A stretch of 64,000 bases of DNA, from NCBI GenBank assembly GCA_943735955.1, contig OX030955.1, positions 12,613,383 through 12,677,382 of the forward strand. The letters run 5' to 3'. Under the pieces are notes generated by a model. That model saw only the letters and a list, made by a program, of their open reading frames with translations, had not been told where the DNA came from and made no database searches. Made by a program: the position numbers and the translations under genes. Origin of the DNA: Piscicola geometra. Lineage: Eukaryota > Annelida > Clitellata > Hirudinida > Piscicolidae. Positions 1 through 15,000 of the stretch are shown piece by piece (position 1 is the stretch's first letter; every line of letters starts with the position of its first letter).

Positions 1-1
1 A

Positions 2-3000
2 ACAACAGTGCCGACTATTGCATCGACAACAGTGCCGACTATTGCATCAACTACAGTGCCGACTACTGCATCAACAACAGTGCCGACTACTGCATCGACA
101 ACAGTGCCGACTATTGCATCAACAACAGAGCCGACAACTGCTTCAACAACAGTGCCGACTACTGCATCGACAACTGTGCCGAACACTGCATCGACAACAG
201 TGCCGACTACTGCATCGACAACAGTGCCGACCACTGCATCGACAACAGTGCCGACTACTGCATCAACAACAGTGCCGACTATTGCATCGACAACAGTGCC
301 GACTACTGCATCGACAACAGTGCCGACTACTGCATCGACAACAGTGCCGACTACTGCATCGACAACAGTGCCGACAACTGCATCAACAACAGTGCCGACT
401 ACTGCATCGACAACAGTGCCGACTACTGCATCGACAACAGTGTCGACTATTGCATCAACAACAGTGCCGACAACTGCTTCAACAACAGTGCCGACTACTG
501 CATCGACAACAGTGCCGAACACTGCATCGACAACAGTGCCGACTACTGCATCGACAACAGTGCCGACCACTGCATCGACAACAGTGCCGACTACTGCATC
601 AACAACAGTGCCGACTATTGCATCGACAACAGTGCCGACTACTGCATCGACAACAGTGCCGACTACTGCATCGACAACAGTGTCGACTATTGCATCAACA
701 ACAGTGCCGAGTACTGCATCAACAACAGTGCCGACAACTGCTTCAACAACAGTGCCGACTACTGCATCGACAACAGTGCCGACCACTGCATCGACAACAG
801 TGCCGACCACTGCATCGACAACAGTGCCGACTACTGCATCAACAGCAGTGACGACTACTGCATCGACAACAGTGCCGACTACTGCATCAACAACAGTGCC
901 GACTACTGCATCGACAACAGTGCCGACCACTGCATTAACAACAGTGCCGACTACTGCATCGACAACAGTGCCGACTACTGCATCAACAACAGTGCCGACT
1001 ACTGCATCGACAACAGTGCCGACTACTGCATCGACAACAGTGCCGACTATTGCATCAACTACAGGGCCGACTCCTGCATCGACAACAGTGCTGACTACTG
1101 CATCGACAACAGTGCCGACTACTGCATCAACAACAGTGCCGACTACTGCATCGACAACAGTGCCGACCACTGCATTAACAACAGTGCCGACTACTGCATC
1201 GACAACAGTGCCGACTACTGCATCAACAACAGTGCCGACTACTGCATCGACAACAGTGCCGACCACTGCATCGACAACAGTGCCGACTACTGCATCAACA
1301 ACAGTGCCGACTATTGCATCGACAACAGTGCCGACTATTGCATCAACTACAGTGCCGACTACTGCATCAACAACAGTGCCGACTACTGCATCGACAACAG
1401 TGCCGACTATTGCATCAACAACAGAGCCGACAACTGCTTCAACAACAGTGCCGACTACTGCATCGACAACTGTGCCGAACACTGCATCGACAACAGTGCC
1501 GACTACTGCATCGACAACAGTGCCGACCACTGCATCGACAACAGTGCCGACTACTGCATCAACAACAGTGCCGACTATTGCATCGACAACAGTGCCGACT
1601 ACTGCATCGACAACAGTGCCGACCACTGCATCGACAACAGTGCCGACTACTGCATCAACAACAGTGCCGACTATTGCATCGACAACAGTGCCGACTACTG
1701 CATCGACAACAGTGCCGACTACTGCATCGACAACAGTGCCGACTACTGCATCGACAACAGTGCCGAACACTGCATCGACAACAGTGCCGACTACTGCATC
1801 GACAACAGTGCCGACCACTGCATCGACAACAGTGCCGACTACTGCATCGACAACAGTGCCGACCACTGCATCGACAACAGTGCCGACTACTGCATCGACA
1901 ACAGTGCCGACTACTGCATCAACAACAGTGCCGACTACTGCATCGACAACAGTGCCGACTACTGCATCGACAACAGTGCCGACTATAACATCAACTACAG
2001 TGCCGACTCCTGCATCGACAACAGTGCTGACTACTGCATCAACAACAGTGCCGACTACTGCATCGACAACAGTGCCGACCACTGCATCGACAACAGTGCC
2101 GACTAGTGCATCAACAGCAGTGACGACTACTGCATCGACAACAGTGCCGACTACTGCATCAACAACAGTGCCGACTACTGCATCAACAACAGTGCCGACA
2201 ACTGCATCGACAACAGTGCCGACTAGTGCATCAACAGCAGTGACGACTACTGCATCGACAACAGTGCCGACTACTGCATCAACAACAGTGCCGACTACTG
2301 CATCAACAACAGTGCCGACAACTGCATCGACAACAGTGCCGACTTCTGCATCGACAACAGTGCCGACCACTGCATCGACAACAGTGCCGACTACTGCATC
2401 AACAACAGTGCAGACTACTGCATCGACAACAGTGCCGACAACTGATTCAACAACAGTGCCGACTACTGCATCGACAACAGTGCCGACTATTGCATCAACT
2501 ACAGGGCCGACTCCTGCATCGACAACAGTGCTGACTACTGCATCAACAACAGTGCCGACTACTGCATCGACAACAGTGCCGACTACTGCATCGACAACAG
2601 TGCCGACTACTGCATCGACAACAGTGCCGACTAGTGCATCAACAGCAGTGATGACTACTGCATCGACAACAGTGCCGACTACTGCATCAACAACAGTGCC
2701 GACTACTGCATCAACAACAGTGCCGATAACTGCATCGACAACAGTGCCGACTTCTGCATCGACAACAGTGCCGACTATTGCATCAACAACAGTGCCGACA
2801 ACTGCATCGACAACAGTGCCGACCACTGCATCGACAACAGTGCCGACTACTGCATCAACAACAGTGCCGACTACTGCATCGACAACAGTGCCGACTATTG
2901 CATCAACTACAGTGCCGACTACTGCATCAACAACAGTGCCGACTACTGCATCGACAACAGTGCCGACTATTGCATCAACAACAGAGCCGACAACTGCTTC

Positions 3001-6000
3001 AACAACAGTGCCGACTACTGCATCGACAACTGTGCCGAACACTGCATCGACAACAGTGCCGACTACTGCATCGACAACAGTGCCGACCACTGCATCGACA
3101 ACAGTGCCGACTACTGCATCAACAACAGTGCCGACTATTGCATCGACAACAGTGCCGACTACTGCATCGACAACAGTGCCGACTACTGCATCGACAACAG
3201 TGCCGACTACTGCATCGACAACAGTGCCGAACACTGCATCGACAACAGTGCCGACTACTGCATCGACAACAGTGCCGACCACTGCATCGACAACAGTGCC
3301 GACTACTGCATCGACAACAGTGCCGACCACTGCATCGACAACAGTGCCGACTATTGCATCAACAACAGTGCCGAGTACTGCATCAACAACAGTGCCAACA
3401 ACTGCTTCAACAACAGTGCCGACTACTGCATCGACAACAGTGCCGACTATAACATCAACTACAGTGCCGACTCCTGCATCGACAACAGTGCTGACTACTG
3501 CATCAACAACAGTGCCGACTACTGCATCGACAACAGTGCCGACCACTGCATCGACAACAGTGCCGACTACTGCATCAACAGCAGTGACGACTACTGCATC
3601 GACAACAGTGCCGACTACTGCATCACCAGCAGTGACGACTACTGCATCGACAACAGTGCCGACTACTGCATCAACAACAGTGCCGACTACTGCATCGACA
3701 ACAGTGCCGACCACTGCATTAACAACAGTGCCGACTACTGCATCGACAACAGTGCCGACTACTGCATCAACAACAGTGCCGACTACTGCATCGACAACAG
3801 TGCCGACTACTGCATCGACAACAGTGCCGACTATAACATCAACTACAGTGCCGACTCCTGCATCGACAACAGTGCTGACTACTGCATCAACAACAGTGCC
3901 GACTACTGCATCGACAACAGTGCCGACCACTGCATCGACAACAGTGCCGACTAGTGCATCAACAGCAGTGACGACTACTGCATCGACAACAGTGCCGACT
4001 ACTGCATCAACAACAGTGCCGACTACTGCATCAACAACAGTGCCGACAACTGCATCGACAACAGTGCCGACTAGTGCATCAACAGCAGTGACGACTACTG
4101 CATCGACAACAGTGCCGACTACTGCATCAACAACAGTGCCGACTACTGCATCAACAACAGTGCCGACAACTGCATCGACAACAGTGCCGACTTCTGCATC
4201 GACAACAGTGCCGACCACTGCATCGACAACAGTGCCGACTACTGCATCAACAACAGTGCAGACTACTGCATCGACAACAGTGCCGACAACTGATTCAACA
4301 ACAGTGCCGACTACTGCATCGACAACAGTGCCGACCACTGCATCAACTACAGTGCTGACTACTGCATCAACAACAGTGCCGACTACTGCATCGACAACAG
4401 TGCCGACTATAACATCAACTACACTGCCGATTCCTGCATCGACAACAGTGCTGACTACTGCATCAACAACAGTGCCGACTACTGCATCGACAACAGTGCC
4501 GACCACTGCATCGACAACAGTGCCGACTACTGCATCAACAGCAGTGACGACTACTGCATCGACAACAGTGCCGACTACTGCATCACCAGCAGTGACGACT
4601 ACTGCATCGACAACAGTGCCGACTACTGCATCAACAACAGTGCCGACTACTGCATCGACAACAGTGCCGACCACTGCATTAACAACAGTGCCGACTACTG
4701 CATCGACAACAGTGCCGACTACTGCATCAACAACAGTGCCGACTACTGCATCGACAACAGTGCCGACTACTGCATCGACAACAGTGCCGACTATAACATC
4801 AACTACAGTGCCGACTCCTGCATCGACAACAGTGCTGACTACTGCATCAACAACAGTGCCGACTACTGCATCGACAACAGTGCCGACCACTGCATCGACA
4901 ACAGTGCCGACTAGTGCATCAACAGCAGTGACGACTACTGCATCGACAACAGTGCCGACTACTGCATCAACAACAGTGCCGACTACTGCATCAACAACAG
5001 TGCCGACAACTGCATCGACAACAGTGCCGACTTCTGCATCGACAACAGTGCCGACCACTGCATCGACAACAGTGCCGACTACTGCATCAACAACAGTGCA
5101 GACTACTGCATCGACAACAGTGCCGACAACTGATTCAACAACAGTGCCGACTACTGCATCGACAACAGTGCCGACCACTGCATCAACTACAGTGCTGACT
5201 ACTGCATCAACAACAGTGCCGACTACTGCATTGACAACATTGCCGACTATTGCATCAACAACAGTGCCGACAACTGCTTCAATAACAGTGCCGACTACTG
5301 CATCGACAACAGTGCCGACCACTGCATCGACAACAGTGCCGACTATTGCATCAACAACAGTGCCGAGTACTGCATCAACAACAGTGCCAACAACTGCTTC
5401 AACAACAGTGCCGACTACTGCATCGACAACAGTGCCGACTATAACATCAACTACAGTGCCGACTCCTGCATCGACAACAGTGCTGACTACTGCATCAACA
5501 ACAGTGCCGACTACTGCATCGACAACAGTGCCGACCACTGCATCGACAACAGTGCCGACTACTGCATCAACAGCAGTGACGACTACTGCATCGACAACAG
5601 TGCCGACTACTGCATCACCAGCAGTGACGACTACTGCATCGACAACAGTGCCGACTACTGCATCAACAACAGTGCCGACTACTGCATCGACAACAGTGCC
5701 GACCACTGCATTAACAACAGTGCCGACTACTGCATCGACAACAGTGCCGACTACTGCATCAACAACAGTGCCGACTACTGCATCGACAACAGTGCCGACT
5801 ACTGCATCGACAACAGTGCCGACTATAACATCAACTACAGTGCCGACTCCTGCATCGACAACAGTGCTGACTACTGCATCAACAACAGTGCCGACTACTG
5901 CATCGACAACAGTGCCGACCACTGCATCGACAACAGTGCCGACTAGTGCATCAACAGCAGTGACGACTACTGCATCGACAACAGTGCCGACTACTGCATC

Positions 6001-9000
6001 AACAACAGTGCCGACTACTGCATCAACAACAGTGCCGACAACTGCATCGACAACAGTGCCGACTTCTGCATCGACAACAGTGCCGACCACTGCATCGACA
6101 ACAGTGCCGACTACTGCATCAACAACAGTGCAGACTACTGCATCGACAACAGTGCCGACAACTGATTCAACAACAGTGCCGACTACTGCATCGACAACAG
6201 TGCCGACCACTGCATCAACTACAGTGCTGACTACTGCATCAACAACAGTGCCGACTACTGCATTGACAACAGTGCCGACTATTGCATCAACAACAGTGCC
6301 GACAACTGCTTCAATAACAGTGCCGACTACTGCATCGACAACAGTGCCGACCACTGCATCGACAACAGTGCCGACTATTGCATCAACAACAGTGCCGAGT
6401 ACTGCATCAACAACAGTGCCAACAACTGCTTCAACAACAGTGCCGACTACTGCATCAACAACAGTGCCGACTACTGCATCGACAACAGTGCCGACTATTG
6501 CATCAACTACAGTGCCGACTACTGCATCAACAACAGTGCCGACTACTGCATCGACAACAGTGCCGACTATTGCATCAACAACAGAGCCGACAACTGCTTC
6601 AACAACAGTGCCGACTACTGCATCGACAACTGTGCCGAACACTGCATCGACAACAGTGCCGACAACTGATTCAACAACAGTGCCGACTACTGCATCGACA
6701 ACAGTGCCGACCACTGCATCAACTACAGTGCTGACTACTGCATCAACAACAGTGCCGACTACTGCATTGACAACAGTGCCGACTATTGCATCAACAACAG
6801 TGCCGACAACTGCTTCAATAACAGTGCCGACTACTGCATCGACAACAGTGCCGACCACTGCATCGACAACAGTGCCGACTATTGCATCAACAACAGTGCC
6901 GAGTACTGCATCAACAACAGTGCCAACAACTGCTTCAACAACAGTGCCGACTACTGCATCAACAACAGTGCCGACTACTGCATCGACAACAGTGCCGACT
7001 ATTGCATCAACTACAGTGCCGACTACTGCATCAACAACAGTGCCGACTACTGCATCGACAACAGTGCCGACTATTGCATCAACAACAGAGCCGACAACTG
7101 CTTCAACAACAGTGCCGACTACTGCATCGACAACTGTGCCGAACACTGCATCGACAACAGTGCCGACTACTGCATCGACAACAGTGCCGACCACTGCATC
7201 GACAACAGTGCCGACTACTGCATCAACAACAGTGCCGAGTACTGCATCAACAACAGTGCCAACAACTGCTTCAACAACAGTGCCGACTACTGCATCAACA
7301 ACAGTGCCGACTACTGCATCGACAACAGTGCCGACTATTGCATCAACTACAGTGCCGACTACTGCATCAACAACAGTGCCGACTACTGCATCGACAACAG
7401 TGCCGACTATTGCATCGACAACAGTGCCGACTACTGCATCGACAACAGTGCCGACAACTGCATCAACAACAGTGCCGACTACTGCATCGACAACAGTGCC
7501 GACTACTGCATCGACAACAGTGTCGACTATTGCATCAACAACAGTGCCGACAACTGCTTCAACAACAGTGCCGACTACTGCATCGACAACAGTGCCGAAC
7601 ACTGCATCGACAACAGTGCCGACTACTGCATCGACAACAGTGCCGACCACTGCATCGACAACAGTGCCGACTACTGCATCAACAACAATGCCGACTATTG
7701 CATCGACAACAGTGCCGACTACTGCATCGACAACAGTGTCGACTACTGCATCGACAACAGTGCCGACAACTGCATCAACAACAGTGCCGACTACTGCATC
7801 GACAACAGTGCCGACTACTGCATCGACAACAGTGTCGACTATTGCATCAACAACAGTGCCGAGTACTGCATCAACAACAGTGCCGACAACTGCTTCAACA
7901 ACAGTGCCGACTACTGCATCGACAACAGTGCCGACCACTGCATCGACAACAGTGCCGACTACTGCATCAACAGCAGTGACGACTACTGCATCGACAACAG
8001 TGCCGACCACTGCATCGACAACAGTGCCGACTACTGCATCGACAACAGTGCCGACTATAACATCAACTACAGTGCCGACTTCTGCATCGACAACAGTGCT
8101 GACTACTGCATCAACAACAGTGCCGACTACTGCATCGACAACAGTGCCGACCACTGCATCGACAACAGTGCCGACTACTGCATCAACAGCAGTGACGACT
8201 ACTGCATCGACAACAGTGCCGACTACTGCATCACCAGCAGTGACGACTACTGCATCGACAACAGTGCCGACCACTGCATTAACAACAGTGCCGACTACTG
8301 CATCGACAACAGTGCCGACTACTGCATCAACAACAGTGCCGACTACTGCATCGACAACAGTGCCGACTACTGCATCGACAACAGTGCCGACTATAACATC
8401 AACTACAGTGCCGACTCCTGCATCGACAACAGTGCTGACTACTGCATCAACAACAGTGCCGACTACTGCATCGACAACAGTGCCGACCACTGCATCGACA
8501 ACTGTGCCGACTAGTGCATCAACAGCAGTGACGACTACTGCATCGACAACAGTGCCGACTACTGCATCAACAACAGTGCCGACTACTGCATCAACAACAG
8601 TGCCGACAACTGCATCGACAACAGTGCCGACTTCTGCATCGACAACAGTGCCGACCACTGCATCGACAACAGTGCCGACTACTGCATCAACAACAGTGCA
8701 GACTACTGCATCGACAACAGTGCCGACAACTGCTTCAACAACAGTGCCGACTACTGCATCAACAACAGTGCCGACTACTGCATCGACAACAGTGCCGACT
8801 ATTGCATCAACTACAGTGCCGACTACTGCATCAACAACAGTGCCGACTACTGCATCGACAACAGTGCCGACTATTGCATCGACAACAGTGCCGACTACTG
8901 CATCGACAACAGTGCCGACAACTGCATCAACAACAGTGCCGACTACTGCATCGACAACAGTGCCGACTACTGCATCGACAACAGTGTCGACTATTGCATC

Positions 9001-12000
9001 AACAACAGTGCCGACAACTGCTTCAACAACAGTGCCGACTACTGCATCGACAACAGTGCCGAACACTGCATCGACAACAGTGCCGACTACTGCATCGACA
9101 ACAGTGCCGACCACTGCATCGACAACAGTGCCGACTACTGCATCAACAACAATGCCGACTATTGCATCGACAACAGTGCCGACTACTGCATCGACAACAG
9201 TGTCGACTACTGCATCGACAACAGTGCCGACAACTGCATCAACAACAGTGCCGACTACTGCATCGACAACAGTGCCGACTACTGCATCGACAACAGTGTC
9301 GACTATTGCATCAACAACAGTGCCGAGTACTGCATCAACAACAGTGCCGACAACTGCTTCAACAACAGTGCCGACTACTGCATCGACAACAGTGCCGACC
9401 ACTGCATCGACAACAGTGCCGACTACTGCATCAACAGCAGTGACGACTACTGCATCGACAACAGTGCCAACCACTGCATCGACAACAGTGCCGACTACTG
9501 CATCGACAACAGTGCCGACTATAACATCAACTACAGTGCCGACTCCTGCATCGACAACAGTGCTGACTACTGCATCAACAACAGTGCCGACTACTGCATC
9601 GACAACAGTGCCGACCACTGCATCGACAACAGTGCCGACTACTGCATCAACAGCAGTGACGACTACTGCATCGACAACAGTGCCGACTACTGCATCACCA
9701 GCAGTGACGACTACTGCATCGACAACAGTGCCGACTACTGCATCAACAACAGTGCCGACTACTGCATCGACAACAGTGCCGACCACTGCATTAACAACAG
9801 TGCCGACTACTGCATCGACAACAGTGCCGACTACTGCATCAACAACAGTGCCGACTACTGCATCGACAACAGTGCCGACTACTGCATCGACAACAGTGCC
9901 GACTATAACATCAACTACATTGCCGACTCCTGCATCGACAACAGTGCTGACTACTGCATCAACAACAGTGCCGACTACTGCATCGACAACAGTGCCGACC
10001 ACTGCATCGACAACTGTGCCGACTAGTGCATCAACAGCAGTGACGACTACTGCATCGACAACAGTGCCGACTACTGCATCAACAACAGTGCCGACTACTG
10101 CATCAACAACAGTGCCGACAACTGCATCGACAACAGTGCCGACTTCTGCATCGACAACAGTGCCGACCACTGCATCGACAACAGTGCCGACTACTGCATC
10201 AACAACAGTGCAGACTACTGCATCGACAACAGTGCCGACAACTGCTTCAACAACAGTGCCGACTACTGCATCGACAACAGTGCCGACCACTGCATCAACT
10301 ACAGTGCTGACTACTGCATCAACAACAGTGCCGACTACTGCATTGACAACAGTGCCGACTATTGCATCAACAACAGTGCCGACAACTGCTTCAATAACAG
10401 TGCCGACTACTGCATCGACAACAGTGCCGACCACTGCATCGACAACAGTGCCGACTATTGCATCAACAACAGTGCCGAGTACTGCATCAACAACAGTGCC
10501 AACAACTGCTTCAACAACAGTGCCGACTACTGCATCAACAACAGTGCCGACTACTGCATTGACAACAGTGCTGACTACTGCATTGACAACAGTGCCGACT
10601 ACTGCATCAACAACAGTGCCGACTACTGCATCGACAACAGTGCTGACTACTGCATCGACAACAGTGTCGACTATTGCATCAACAACAGTGCCGAGTACTG
10701 CATCAACAACAGTGCCAACAACTGCTTCAACAACAGTGCCGACTACTGCATCGACAACAGTGCCGACCACTGCATCGACAACAGTGCCGACTACTGCATC
10801 AACAACAGTGCTGACTACTGCATTGACAACAGTGCCGACTACTGCATTGACAACAGTGCCGACTACTGCATCAACAACAGTGCCGACAACTGCTACAACA
10901 ACAGTGCCGACTACTGCATCGACAACAGTGCCGACCACTGCATCGACAACAGTGCCGACTACTGCATCAACAACAGTGCAGACTACTGCATCGACAACAG
11001 TGCCGACTACTGCATCAACAACAGTGCCGACTACTGCATCGACAACAGTGCCGACTACTGCATCGACAACAGTGCCGACTACTGCATTGACAACAGTGCC
11101 GACAACTGCATCAACAACAGTGCCGACTACTGCATCGACAACAGTGCCGACTATTGCATCAACTACAGGGCCGACTCCTGCATCGACAACAGTGCTGACT
11201 ACTGCATCAACAACAGTGCCGACTACTGCATCGACAACAGTGCCGACCACTGCATCGACAACAGTGCCGACTAGTGCATCAACAGCAGTGATGACTACTG
11301 CATCGACAACAGTGCCGACTACTGCATCAACAACAGTGCCGTCTACTGCATCAACAACAGTGCCGATAACTGCATCGACAACAGTGCCGACTTCTGCATC
11401 GACAACAGTGCCGACTATTGCATCAACAACAGTGCCGACAACTGCATCAACTACAGTGCCGACTACTGCATCAACAACAGTGCCGACTACTGCATCGACA
11501 ACAGTGCCGACTATTGCATCAACAACAGAGCCGACAACTGCTTCAACAACAGTGCCGACTACTGCATCGACAACAGTGCCGACCACTGCATCGACAACAG
11601 TGCCGACTACTGCATCGACAACAGTGCCGACCACTGCATCGACAACAGTGCCGACTACTGCATCAACAACATTGCCGACTATTGCATCGACAACAGTGCC
11701 GACTACTGCATCGACAACAGTGCCGACTACTGCATCGACAACAGTGCCGACAACTGCATCAACAACAGTGCCGACTATTGCATCGACAACAGTGCCGACT
11801 ACTGCATCGACAACAGTGCCGACTACTGCATCGACAACAGTGCCGACTACTGCATCGACAACAGTGCCGACAACTGCATCAACAACAGTGCCGACTACTG
11901 CATCGACAACAGTGCCGACTACTGCATCGACAACAGTGCCGACTACTGCATCAACAGCAGTGACGACTACTGCATCGACAACAGTGCCGACTACTGCATC

Positions 12001-15000
12001 AACAACAGTGCCGACAACTGCTTCAACAACAGTGCCGACTACTGCATCGACAACAGTGCCGACCACTGCATCGACAACAGTGCCGACTACTGCATCAACA
12101 ACAGTGCAGACTACTGCATCGACAAGAGTGCCGACTACTGCATCAACAACAGTGCCGACTACTGCATCGACAACAGTGCCGACTACTGCATCGACAACAG
12201 TGCCGACTACTGCATTGACAACAGTGCCGACAACTGCATCAACAACAGTGCCGACTACTGCATCGACAACAGTGCCGACTATTGCATCAACTACAGGGCC
12301 GACTCCTGCATCGACAACAGTGCTGACTACTGCATCAACAACAGTGCCGACTACTGCATCGACAACAGTGCCGACCACTGCATCGACAACAGTGCCGACT
12401 AGTGCATCAACAGCAGTGATGACTACTGCATCGACAACAGTGCCGACTACTGCATCAACAACAGTGCCGACTACTGCATCAACAATAGTGCCGATAACTG
12501 CATCGACAACAGTGCCGACTTCTGCATTGACAACAGTGCCGACTATTGCATCAACAACAGTGCCGACAACTGCATCGACAACAGTGCCAACCACTGCATC
12601 GACAACAGTGCCGACTACTGCATCAACAACAGTGCCGACTACTGCATCGACAACAGTGCCGACTATTGCATCAACTACAGTGCCGACTACTGCATCAACA
12701 ACAGTGCCGACTACTGCATCGACAACAGTGCCGACTATTGCATTAACAACAGAGCCGACAACTGCTTCAACAACAGTGCCGACTACTGCATCGACAACAG
12801 TGCCGACCACTGCATCGACAACAGTGCCGACTACTGCATCGACTACAGTGCCGACCACTGCATCGACAACAGTGCCGACTACTGCATCGACAACAGTGCC
12901 GACTACTGCATCGACAACAGTGCCGACTACTGCATCGACAACAGTGCCGACAACTGCATCAACAACAGTGCCGACTACTGCATCGACAACAGTGCCGACT
13001 ACTGCATCGACAACAGTGCCGACAACTGCATCGACAACAGTGCCGACTTCTGCATCGACAACAGTGCCGACTATTGCATCAACAACAGTGCCGACAACTG
13101 CTTCAACAACAGTGCCGACTACTGCATCGACAACAGTGCCGACCACTGCATCGACAACAGTGCCGACTACTGCATCAACAACAGTGCAGACTACTGCATC
13201 GACAACAGTGCCGACAACTGCTTCAACAACAGTGCCGACTACTGCATCGACAACAGTGCCGACCACTGCATCAACTACAGTGCCGACTACTGCATCAACA
13301 ACAGTGCCGACTACTGCATCGACAACAGTGCCGACTATTGCATCAACAACAGTGCCGACAACTGCTTCAATAACAGTGCCGACTACTGCATCGACAACAG
13401 TGCCGACCACTGCATCGACAATAGTGCCGACTATTTCATCAACTACAGTGCCGACTACTGCTTCAACAACAGTGCCGACAACTGCTTCAACTACAGTGCC
13501 GACTACTGCATCAACAACAGTGCCGACTACTGCATCGACAACAGTGCCGACTATTGCATCAACAACAGTGCCGACAACTGCTTCAACAACAGTGCCGACA
13601 ACTGCATCGACAACAGTGCCGACTTCTGCATCGACAACAGTGCCGACTACTGCATCAACATCAGTGCCGACAACTGCATCGACAACAGTGCCGACTTCTG
13701 CATCGACAACAGTGCCGACCACTGCATCGACAACAGTGCCGACTACTGCATCAACAACAGTGCAGACTACTGCATCGACAACAGTGCCGACAACTGCTTC
13801 AACAACAGTGCCGACTACTGCATCGACAACAGTGCTGACTATTGCATCAACAACAGTGCCGACAACTGCTTCAACAACAGTGCCGACTACTGCATCAACA
13901 ACAGTGCTGACCACTGCATCGACAACAGTGCCGACTATTGCATCAACTACAGTGCCGACTACTGCATCAACAACAGTGCCGACTACTGCATTGACAACAG
14001 TGCTGACTACTGCATTGACAACAGTGCCGACTACTGCATCAACAACAGTGCCGACTACTGCATCGACAACAGTGCCGACTACTGCATCGACAACAGTGTC
14101 GACTATTGCATCAACAACAGTGCCGAGTACTCTATCAACAACAGTGCCGACTATTGCATCAACAACAGTGCCGACAACTGCTTCAATAACAGTGCCGACT
14201 ACTGCATCGACAACAGTGCCGACCACTGCATCGACAACAGTGCCGACTATTGCATCAACTACAGTGCCGACTACTGCTTCAACAACAGTGCCGACAACTG
14301 CTTCAACTACAGTGCCGACTACTGCATCAACAACAGTGCCGACTACTGCATCGACAACAGTGCTGACTATTGCATCAACAACAGTGCCGACAACTGCTTC
14401 AACAACAGTGCCGACTACTGCATCAACAACAGTGCTGACCACTGCATCGACAACAGTGCCGACTATTGCATCAACTACAGTGCCGACTACTGCATCAACA
14501 ACAGTGCCGACTACTGCATTGACAACAGTGCTGACTACTGCATTGACAACAGTGCCGACTACTGCATCAACAACAGTGCCGACTACTGCATCGACAACAG
14601 TGCCGACTACTGCATCGACAACAGTGTCGACTATTGCATCAACAACAGTGCCGAGTACTCTATCAACAACAGTGCCGACAACTGCTTCAACAACAGTGCC
14701 GACTACTGCATCGACAACAGTGCCGACCACTGCATCGACAACAGTGCCGACTACTGCATCAACAACAGTGCCGACTACTGCATCGACAACAGTGCCGACT
14801 ACTGCATTGACAACAGTGCCGACTACTGTATCAACAACAGTGCCGACTACTGCATCGACAACAGTGCCGACTACTGCATCGACAACAGTGTCGACTATTG
14901 CATCAACAACAGTGCCGAGTACTGCATCAACAACAGTGCCGACAACTGCTTCAACTACAGTGCCGACTACTGCATCAACAACAGTGCCGACTATAACATC

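Noticed and set aside
6882..7979. The longest closed + strand frame (about 365 codons, TTG start) reading His-Arg-Gln-Gln-Cys-Arg-Leu-Leu repeats, and some 40 similar shorter ones across the window.
   Set aside because: They all start at a TTG made by the same ATT variant and end at TGA or TAA made by other variants. They lie in one shadow frame, have no sensible composition and are cut at random by unit variants, so they are out-of-frame readings of the Ser/Thr frame.
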